A DNA stretch of 64,000 nt from contig NZ_AOIV01000011.1 of the NCBI RefSeq assembly GCF_000337095.1, positions 15,594-79,593 of the forward strand. Reading direction: 5' to 3'. The position numbers were made by a program, and so were the translations under genes. Source of the stretch: Halogeometricum pallidum JCM 14848 (GTDB lineage: Archaea; Halobacteriota; Halobacteria; Halobacteriales; Haloferacaceae). A model generated the notes under the pieces. The model searched no databases. It saw only the letters and a list, made by a program, of their open reading frames with translations, and was not told where the DNA came from. This document shows, one piece after another, positions 37,145 to 43,938 of the stretch. How positions within the stretch are numbered: position 1 is the first letter of the stretch; each line of letters begins with the position of its first letter.

Positions 37145-37895
37145 CTACTGGAGGTCACCGCTGAACGCAGCAATCGTCTCTTCCGGAAAGCCGCCGCGTG
37201 CGAAGAGGGTAACGAGGTCGTCAGCCCGAATATGGGTGTTTCCCCGCGGTGTGATGATATTTTCGTCACGCTCCACCGATACGACGAGAACTTTCGGTGC
37301 GATGACGCTGCGTTCGTTCGCTTCTTGGAGAGTCATACCTTCGATTTTCGCGTCGTGAGTGACGCTTACTTCGACTACTTCTGCTCCCCCGGATAGAGAC
37401 ATGAAGTCGGCGATAGACTTCCTCCCCCGCCGTCCATCCGGGCCAAAAGTATGATTGGGTCGACACTCTTCGTGTTGGAGCAAGTGTTCGTCCTCGATTT
37501 CGAGGCCCAACTGAGAGATGTCTCGGGTGATCCGTGAGAGCTCCTGTGCGTCTTCGCCGACCGTGGTGATGTGGATGTTTCCGGTTCCGCACATGAGTTG
37601 TCGAACGCTCACAACACTGGGGATATCCGCAATTTGTTTCGTGATACGCTCTCGAACGCCGATATCGGCAGTGCCGACGACGAGATTAGCCAGTCGTCCT
37701 TCCGCCTGCTCGTAATCGATGTGTGCGTGATAGCTGCGGATGACGCCGTCCCCCCTCCAACTGATTGATACGGTTCCTAATCGTTCCTGCGGAGACGCTC
37801 GCCTCCTCGGCCACCATCGGGGCGGAGACGTTTCGTGCGTCGCGGGCGAGGTAGTAGAGGATGCGCTTGTCGACTTCGTCCAGTCGGTCGACCAT
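37145..37895 (-). pseudogene. Lrp/AsnC-type regulator with TrkA_C domain, frameshifted in a G6 run
   Basis: Starts MVDRLDEVDKRILYYLARDA ... SVSAGTIRNRINQLEG (HTH). At the G6 tract (C6 on the plus strand, 37750-37755) the reading fails; with five G it continues DGVIRSYHAHIDYEQAEGRL and a TrkA_C domain (VVEVSVTHDAKIEGMTLQEA ... VVSVERDENIITPRGNTHIR) to the stop at 37145. Same architecture as the intact protein at 28214. One-base homopolymer difference, so either a recent mutation or a read error. A short transposable element sits 25 bases before its start. Confidence 0.8.
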
Positions 37896-37919
37896 ACTGT
37901 CTTTTCGTTCACGACACCT

Positions 37920-38302
37920 GTGACATCCTCCCCACCCTACTCGCGCTTTCGGCGCTCGTTGAGGGTGGGGCTTCCCACGAAGTCGGTCTTCGCTGGTTTG
38001 GGAACCTCGGGTTTGTATCCCGTCGTAATACAGGGAGTGCCACGCCCCCGTTATCCCTATCCTCGTTGGATTCGGGAGTACCTGAGTTGTTTTCTGACGG
38101 TATCCACAGCGGGCGAACCGACGGAGATACCGTCGAACGACCGAGTGGAACTCCCGATACAGTCTCATTACATCGGGCGGATGGACCGCCTCGGTTGTAT
38201 CACAGACGGGCTGTACCTCGGTGAATCTACCGATGACGGCGCTGTATCTCCACCCTGCTCGCTCCCTGCGGTCGCTCGCTGAGGATGGGGTCTTAGCGCC
38301 TG
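37920..38302 (-). mobile_element. Non-autonomous IS605-type element (MITE-like), about 380 bp
   Basis: Right tip at 37920 (minus strand GGGAAGCCCC ... GGGGAGGATGTCAC), with stem AGGGTGGGG / CCCCACCCT (37962-37970 with 37930-37938); this tip is identical to that at 124-137. The left end at about 38250-38302 (GGCGCTAAGACCCC ... GGGTGGAGATACAGCGC) matches the left end of the tnpB element at 30887. No tnpA or tnpB between. It lies directly upstream of the Lrp-like gene and must have displaced its promoter. Confidence 0.7.
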
Positions 38303-38591
38303 TTCAGCCAGATAACTGGACCGTCGTCGTAGAGTTGACCGATAGCCGCCGCAACTTGGACGTACACTCTCGCTCTGACGGGACGTTCGATGAGGACGAG
38401 TATCTGAGACAGGTCCTCGTCGATCTCCTCAAGTTCGGGAATCTACTTCCGTTTCTTCTCCGGCATCGATGTGTAAACTCGTGAGAAGTCGTGTTGAAAG
38501 AGTTCGGTGAAAGTCTCTTTCTATTTCGGATACTGTCATGGGGAATAGAAAGCGATGGCTTTTCACTCGCACCACCGGCAGGGGTAATCGA

Positions 38592-39275
38592 ATGTACATC
38601 ATCGTCGTCGGGGCGGGGAACATTGGTACCCCTCTCATCGAAATCGCAACGCGGGGCGGTAACGAGGTCGTCGTTATCGAACGCGACGAGGTGAAAGCCG
38701 AATCCGCCGCCAGCAATTTTGACTGTTTGGTTATCAACGACGACGCAACTGCGATGGGCACGCTTGAAGAGGCGGGCGCCGACCGCGCGGACGCGCTCAT
38801 CTCGACCACCGATCAAGACGCGACGAACGTCATGGTCTGTTTGCTCGGCCAGGAACTGGAGATTCCGTCCATTGTCTCGGTCGTCCACGATGCAGAGCAC
38901 ATGGACCTCTTCCGACGAATCGGCGTCAATACGATGGAGAACCCCTCCCGACTCATCGCCGATCACCTCTACAGGGCAGTGAGGCGCCCCTCCATCATCG
39001 ACTACATGCGCATCGGCGAACGGGCGGAGGTGTTCGAGATAATAGTTGACGAGGAGGCGTCCATCGTCGGGAAGACTATCGAAGAAGCGGCGTCAGAGGG
39101 GTTGCTGGGCGACGAAATGCTCATCGTCGCCGTCGAACGCGAGGATTCGAAGAATCCGATCACGCCCCGCGGGAACACGCGAGTGGAGGCCGGCGACCTC
39201 CTGACGGTGTACTCCGCCGAGGGTGCGACCCCGGACGTGACCGACGTCTTCGGCCACTTCGAGGATCACGAATGA
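38592..39275 (+). CDS. trkA: TrkA-type potassium uptake regulator (RCK_N + RCK_C)
   Basis: 227 residues from ATG 38592, chosen because the Rossmann strand MYIIVVGAGNIGTPLIEIAT begins there. NAD-binding acidic residue in VVIERDE; TTDQDATNVMVCLL; TrkA_C from about 140 (VFEIIVDEEASIVGKTIEEA ... IVAVEREDSKNPITPRGNTR). Very similar along its length to the product at 35866, so the two Trk systems are paralogous. trkH follows 40 bases later. Confidence 0.9.
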   Translation: MYIIVVGAGNIGTPLIEIATRGGNEVVVIERDEVKAESAASNFDCLVINDDATAMGTLEEAGADRADALISTTDQDATNVMVCLLGQELEIPSIVSVVHDAEHMDLFRRIGVNTMENPSRLIADHLYRAVRRPSIIDYMRIGERAEVFEIIVDEEASIVGKTIEEAASEGLLGDEMLIVAVEREDSKNPITPRGNTRVEAGDLLTVYSAEGATPDVTDVFGHFEDHE

Positions 39276-39315
39276 GACGGCCGGACCGTCCCGACGAACC
39301 GTCGAACGGAGAAAT

Positions 39316-40998
39316 ATGAGACGACCGACCGTAGACGGATGGTCCGCGGATCTGGCGACGATCTCCCGCGACATCGGGTCGCTCCTCGCGATGGAATCGG
39401 CGCTCATGGGGTTCTCGGTGCTCGTCGCACTCCTCTTCGGCGAGTGGTACCCCGCGGCGGGGTTCCTTCTCGCGGGCGTGATCACCGCATCCGTCGGTCT
39501 TTCCGCCCGGCTGCGGTTCGAGGACGCGCCGGCCCCGCAGATGAAACACGGGATGATCATCGCCGCGGCAGGCTGGTTCTCCGTCGCCGTCTTTGGATCG
39601 ATTCCGTTGATATTGGCCGCGCACCTGACGCCGCCGTCAGTGATGGCGACGTACGTCCCCGCCGACGTCGACACGACGGGGTGGGAGGCGATCGCAGTCG
39701 GTAGCACGACGACGGTTTCGAGCCTCGCGTACTTCCAGAACCCGCTGCACGCCCTGTTCGAGAGCATGAGCGGGTGGACAGGGAGCGGCCTGACGATGGC
39801 GATTCACGAACCATCGCTACCGCGTTCAATGCAGTGGTGGCGGTCGCTCATCCAGTACGTGGGGGGCGTCGGGGTGATCGTTCTCACGGTGTCGATTTTA
39901 GCGCGACCGGGCAGCGGGAGCTACGCGCTCTACCGCAGCGAAGCCCGCGAAGAGCGGATCCATCCGAGCGTTATCTCGACCGTCCGGACGGTGTGGAAGA
40001 TTCTCCTCCTGTACACGGGGGTCTCGATACTCCTGCTTTTCGTTGCCATCTGGGCGAGCGACTACGGAAAGACGCTTCCGCTGTGGGAGGTCGGCTGGCA
40101 GGCGCTCAATCACGCGATGACCGGACTCACGACGGGCGGGTTCTCGGTCACCGACAACTCGATCGCGACGTACGACTCGCCGCTCATCGAGACGGCCCTG
40201 TTGCCGATCATGACGCTCGGTGCGATCGCCTTTACCGTCCACTACGGCGTGCTGTGGAACGACGAGGTCGACCTCCTGTACGAAGACCTCCAGACGCGCT
40301 GGCTGTTCGTCCTGCTCGCGATCGGTATCACTGTGCTGTCGGTACAGAACTTCGTCGCGACCCCGACGGAAGCGGACGCCTTCGTCGGAGACTGGTTCGG
40401 TCTCGCGGCGCTCTTCGGCGAACGCCACGTCGTCGTGTTCCGCGATTCGCTGTTTCAGTGGGTGAGCGCGCTGACGTGTACCGGATTCCAGTCGGCGCCG
40501 ATCAACCGGTGGAGTTCGGGTGGCAAACTGATCGTCTCTGTGGCGATGACTCTCGGCGGCGCCGCCGGGAGCACCGTGGGAGGGATCAAGATCATCAGAG
40601 GATACACCATCAGTCGAGGCATCCGCTGGCAGTTCGCGCGCGTGTTCCTGCCGGCGAACGCGGTGGTAAACCTCGATATCGGCGACCGGCACCTCGACCG
40701 CGAGGAGATGGAACGGGAGTTCAGCGAGGCGGCGATCATCTCGCTGCTCTGGATATTCCTATTGATCGCTAGTAGCATCGTTCTCGTGAACCTCGCGGGA
40801 CCGGAGTACGGCTACGCTGACGCCCTCTTCGAAATCGCCAGCGCGCAAGGCAACGTCGGACTCTCGTCGGGTATCACTGGTCCGTCGATGCATCCGTTCG
40901 CCGAAGCGATGTTCCTATTCAACATGTGGATCGGCCGCTTGGAGATCATTCCTGTGCTGGCGTTCATTCGGTCGATCCTCTACGGACTCGATCCGTGA
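39316..40998 (+). CDS. trkH: TrkH-type potassium uptake membrane subunit
   Basis: 560 residues. Pore-repeat Gly motifs: GWTGSGLTMA (about 155), TGLTTGGFSVTDNS (about 272), TCTGFQSAP (about 392) and SAQGNVGLSSGITG (about 513). Gate loop GGAAGSTVGGIKIIRGYTIS. About 48 residues longer than the 34309 protein, mainly by inserts near 115-135 and 345-370. Same strand as trkA at 38592. It ends where a damaged accessory segment begins. Confidence 0.9.
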   Translation: MRRPTVDGWSADLATISRDIGSLLAMESALMGFSVLVALLFGEWYPAAGFLLAGVITASVGLSARLRFEDAPAPQMKHGMIIAAAGWFSVAVFGSIPLILAAHLTPPSVMATYVPADVDTTGWEAIAVGSTTTVSSLAYFQNPLHALFESMSGWTGSGLTMAIHEPSLPRSMQWWRSLIQYVGGVGVIVLTVSILARPGSGSYALYRSEAREERIHPSVISTVRTVWKILLLYTGVSILLLFVAIWASDYGKTLPLWEVGWQALNHAMTGLTTGGFSVTDNSIATYDSPLIETALLPIMTLGAIAFTVHYGVLWNDEVDLLYEDLQTRWLFVLLAIGITVLSVQNFVATPTEADAFVGDWFGLAALFGERHVVVFRDSLFQWVSALTCTGFQSAPINRWSSGGKLIVSVAMTLGGAAGSTVGGIKIIRGYTISRGIRWQFARVFLPANAVVNLDIGDRHLDREEMEREFSEAAIISLLWIFLLIASSIVLVNLAGPEYGYADALFEIASAQGNVGLSSGITGPSMHPFAEAMFLFNMWIGRLEIIPVLAFIRSILYGLDP

Positions 40999-41002
40999 TT
41001 GA

Positions 41003-41282
41003 TTATGGAAGAATCAAGCTGACGCCAGCGGCGAGAAGTCCGTAAGCAGCTAGTCGCCCACCGACCACACACCCTCTTCGACGAGTCACGGTTCCAAGCC
41101 ATGCTCCAAAGACGAAGAGAGGTGTCACTCCAAGAACGAGAGCAATTACCGTCGCGAGAGCAGGAGAGAGCAACACCCCCTGGAAAGTGAACGAGGGCCA
41201 TCGTAGACAACTGACTGAGAGCGGCCACGACTTCCGCTCGTCTTGCTTCCTCAGTGGTTCGTTGGATCTCTTGGAAACTCAT
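41003..41282 (-). pseudogene. Two-helix membrane protein, frameshifted near a C5 run
   Basis: From ATG 41282: MSFQEIQRTTEEARRAEVVA ALSQLSTMA. Near the CCCCC tract at about 41176-41180 the frame changes and continues PALATVIALVLGVTPLFVFG, then a basic loop, then LAAYGLLAAGVSLILP and stop at 41003. The two hydrophobic segments and clean end argue for a real gene of about 90 residues with a one-base indel. Function unknown. Confidence 0.5.
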
Positions 41283-41297
41283 GAACCCTGCCAGCGT

Positions 41298-41501
41298 ATC
41301 ATCTCGGTTGCGGCGCTCGCGTTCATCACGTTCTTCGGCTTCTCGGCGATCGCCGCCAGCGCCGGCGAAATCATCGAACCGCGGAAGGCGGTTCCGAAGG
41401 CGATCGCGGTCAGTATGATCACCGTGACCGTACTGTACACGTTCGTCATCATCGCGATGGTGAACGCGCCGGTTTCTGACAGCGTTCTGCAGGTGGGTGA
41501 G
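41298..41501 (+). pseudogene. Internal fragment of an APC transporter
   Basis: About 68 residues: ISVAALAFITFFGFSAIAAS AGEIIEPRKAVPKAIAV and a further helix. FFGF-x-x-IA-x-x-(A/G)-E-x-x-x-P-x-(K/R)-x-(I/V)-P is the TM6-TM7 motif of APC permeases. Both ends are missing; at its 3' side it runs directly into the duplicated HhH segment in the same frame region. Confidence 0.7.
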
Positions 41502-41742
41502 CTTGCTCGTCGAGACGACCCGGCTCGTGACGCTCGGCGCGAGTTCGGCCACCGCCGACCTCCTCACACGGCTCGGCAAGACCGGTCGGACGATCACAGG
41601 AGCGGATCCCGAGGATCTCCTCAAGCGGATCCGAACGGGGATTACCGAGGGCGAGCTCCCGGAATCGGACGGCTTTGACCCGGCGATCTCGGAGTTAGGG
41701 CCCCTCGTTGCGAACGCCAATCGGTTCGGAACCCATGACTAA
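41497..41742 (+). pseudogene. C-terminal copy of the HhH/beta-sandwich protein
   Basis: About 80 residues (LVETTRLVTLGASSATADLL ... FDPAISELGPLVANANRFGT) nearly identical to the end of the protein at 47442. It lacks the HhH core and N-terminal domains, and is a duplicate tail stranded beside an APC fragment. Confidence 0.75.
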
Positions 41743-41838
41743 TGGAGGGCGGTTATCGGAGTGGCCACCAATCAAGATCGTCGCAACGAACTGGCCCACT
41801 AGGGTGACCGTCGTGGTCGACTGCGATCCGAAGAGAGG
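41499..41838 (+). repeat. Segmental duplication, copy A (of 48371-48707)
   Basis: About 340 bases aligned to 48371-48707 with scattered substitutions, mostly at third codon positions of the HhH-protein tail, and one 3-base length difference near 41805. Copy A carries only the 3' end of the HhH gene plus the following small ORF. Confidence 0.85.
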
Positions 41839-41872
41839 TGCGAGTGGGATGGTTATTTTCGACGACACGTAG
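41735..41872 (+). CDS. Small ORF following the HhH tail, copy A
   Basis: 45 residues, MTNGGRLSEWPPIKIVATNW, then a Val-rich strand and DCDPK. The paralogous ORF at 48607 begins with the same 13 residues. The length difference between copies is exactly one codon, which favours a real protein over chance. The start overlaps the end of the preceding frame (CATGACTAA). Function unknown. Confidence 0.45.
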   Translation: MTNGGRLSEWPPIKIVATNWPTRVTVVVDCDPKRGASGMVIFDDT

Positions 41873-42292
41873 GGAGAAGTATATACGCGTGGGTCGCCTC
41901 TATATTTCTGAGGGGCACCCCCCACATCCCCCACCCCCGATACGCCCCTCACTCTTCCTGTTGGCTAATTCTGCAGTAGATTTTAACCCGAGTCGCGGCA
42001 GCGATTACTCAGCACTCATTCAGGAGTAGGGTCATATTCTACTGTCTCGTGTCGCCAGCATCTGGCCATCGTGTTCTAGGCAATAGTCAGTGCTAAGGAG
42101 TACTTACTCCCGGTCCCGGTAGCGAGTATCGGAAAGCGACTGAGCCTCTGCTCCGCCGGATTCACTCACGAAACTGGATTCAACACCGTGGTCGAACCCC
42201 CGTGAGTTACACAGCTGTTGAAATGCTCTTTTTTTTGCGCCGTGAGAGGTGCGGCGCATTCTGGTCTGACAGAAAGCGTCGTGGTGAATTCA
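41873..42292. other. Intergenic with C-rich tract
   Basis: 420 bases without a gene. It contains a C-rich stretch at 41918-41939 and, at its end, a leader hairpin for the metallopeptidase gene. Confidence 0.5.
42228..42258 (+). promoter_or_regulatory. Conserved leader hairpin, copy 4
   Basis: T8 run (42229-42236), then perfect stem GCGCCG (42237-42242) / CGGCGC (42252-42257) plus an outer T-A pair, loop TGAGAGGTG (42243-42251). ATG at 42293, 35 bases after the stem. Best-formed of the four copies. Confidence 0.65.
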
Positions 42293-43219
42293 ATGGCAAC
42301 CAGTGACTCATCGGCCTCCTTCGAGGAGACCGACACGCGACACGACGAGATGCACAGTACGATCGAAGCATGGATCGATGACCTCGTTGACGATATCGAT
42401 GCGGCGCAGGCCAGCGACGAGTTCCAAGAGTGGTTAGACGTCCAGAGTCGCTTCCACGACTATTCGCACCGAAATACGCTGCTCATCAAACGCCAGTGTC
42501 CTCAGGCAACGAAGGTCGCCGGCTACAACACGTGGCGGAACGACTTCGATCGGCACGTCCAAGAAGGCGAACAAGCGATCTGGATTTGGGCGCCGATCAT
42601 CACCAAGCGATGTCCCGAGTGTGAGAACTCGCCCAGCTACCACGAGAATACTGATTGTGAGTACGACGAGACACCATCCGAAGAGTGGTCGAAAGGCCTC
42701 GTCGGATTCAAACCAGCACCAGTCTTCGACGTCTCCCAGACTGAGGGGGAACCGCTTCCCGAACTGGAGACCGCAGCGTTTGGCGATACTGAGGACCTGG
42801 TGCCAGCGCTCACAAGGGCAGCTGATGAGCTCGGTGTGACGGTCCGCATCGTCGACGCTGACGAGTGGGAATACGGCGACGCGAAAGGCGTCTGCAAGCA
42901 GCGAAGTTTCCACGATCTCACACCAGTCGTTGAGGTGAAAGCCCGTCCGAACCAAGCGGACCTTGCGGTCACGCTAATTCACGAGTACGCTCATACACTG
43001 CTTCATTTCGACCTTGATGACAAGGACAAACGGTCGAAACGTGAGGTCGAAGCTGAGGCCATCGCGTACATCGTCGGTCGGTATTTCGGACTCGATACAA
43101 GCGGGTCTGCATTCTATCTTGCCGCGTGGCAGGAAGATAACTCTCAAGAGATCCAAGATCGTCTCGGGTGGATCAGTTCGACCGCTCAAAGGATCATCGA
43201 AGCAGTAGCCGAGGGGTGA
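42293..43219 (+). CDS. ArdC/ImmA-like zinc metallopeptidase
   Basis: 308 residues from ATG 42293; the in-frame codons before it overlap the leader hairpin. Residues 15-150 resemble the ArdC-type ssDNA-binding domain (FQEWLDVQSRFHDYSHRNTL, VAGYNTWRNDFDRHVQEGEQ), with a Cys insert CPECEN...CEYDE. The peptidase part has HEYAHTLLHF (zinc HExxH) and a distal Glu in EVEAEAIAYIVGRYFGL. Members act against restriction systems or cut repressors (ImmA/IrrE) on mobile elements. Likely a plasmid or integrative-element gene. Confidence 0.75.
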   Translation: MATSDSSASFEETDTRHDEMHSTIEAWIDDLVDDIDAAQASDEFQEWLDVQSRFHDYSHRNTLLIKRQCPQATKVAGYNTWRNDFDRHVQEGEQAIWIWAPIITKRCPECENSPSYHENTDCEYDETPSEEWSKGLVGFKPAPVFDVSQTEGEPLPELETAAFGDTEDLVPALTRAADELGVTVRIVDADEWEYGDAKGVCKQRSFHDLTPVVEVKARPNQADLAVTLIHEYAHTLLHFDLDDKDKRSKREVEAEAIAYIVGRYFGLDTSGSAFYLAAWQEDNSQEIQDRLGWISSTAQRIIEAVAEG

Positions 43220-43500
43220 AATATAGATATAAAAACAAATTAGGCCCCACTAATTCTATTTTCTCGGGTTGTATTTGTATGTCTAACGAGAATGGATATA
43301 TTTTCGGGATATAGATAATACTCAATGTATATTCAAGATGACGCTCAGTTAAAAATCCGAAAGAAGTTACAGAGATAGCGGACGGCTTCGGTTCTCTCAG
43401 CGTTAGCTCACGGATCGATACACACGTCCACCTCTCATAGCAACTATTCCCTTGAGTTCTCCTCCTCGACAGACATCTCAGCAGAGAGGCTTTGAGGAGA

Positions 43501-43860
43501 CTAGTCGAGCGAACCGTCCGTCTCTGTCGCCCATTCGAGTAGCGGTTCGAGACGCCTGCGGACTTCGTGACCATTCTCTGTCAGCGCATACTCTACACGC
43601 GGTGGAATCTCATTATACTGCGTGCGTGAGATTAGTTCCGCTTCCTCGAACTCGTCCAACCGTTTTGAGATAGTTGAGGTACTCGCACTCGTAAGGTGAG
43701 CTTCGATTTCGGCGAAACGAAGGAAGTCGTGAGCACCGATGATGCTCACCAATTGCATCGCGTACTTCCGACTGAGCGTATCGATTACGCCCGTTAGCGG
43801 ACAGTAGCACGTCCCGTCTACGTCGCACGTCGGCTCCGGTGAGGAAGTAGCGTCTGCCAT
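43501..43860 (-). CDS. HxlR-family winged-helix regulator
   Basis: 119 residues. The N-terminal Cys cluster C-x4-C-x-C (CDVDGTCYCPLTGVIDTLSR) is followed by the HxlR winged helix (KYAMQLVSIIGAHDFLRFAE ... STSTISKRLDEFEEAELI ... YALTENG). HxlR proteins often sense redox or electrophiles through the Cys. Divergent from the MerA-like gene, with 78 bases between starts, so it probably regulates it. Confidence 0.8.
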   Translation of the reverse strand: MADATSSPEPTCDVDGTCYCPLTGVIDTLSRKYAMQLVSIIGAHDFLRFAEIEAHLTSASTSTISKRLDEFEEAELISRTQYNEIPPRVEYALTENGHEVRRRLEPLLEWATETDGSLD

Positions 43861-43904
43861 TACTTTGAGGCCTCCAACCTACTCCATAGCTTTGGACTTC
43901 ACAG

Positions 43905-43912
43905 TATAATAA
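43905..43912 (+). promoter_or_regulatory. TATA box of the MerA-like gene
   Basis: TATAATAA, 27 bases before the ATG at 43939, in the divergent region shared with the HxlR gene. Confidence 0.55.
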
Positions 43913-43938
43913 CTTCGTGTTGCAAACCATAGACAAAC

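Noticed and set aside
38304-38966. 220-residue minus-strand frame near trkA
   Set aside because: Opposite to trkA for most of its length; no motif.
41911-41945. C-rich tract with CTGAGGGGCACCCCCCAC, similar to the leader hairpins
   Set aside because: Lacks the TGAGNNGTG loop and paired stem; no gene start at the right distance.
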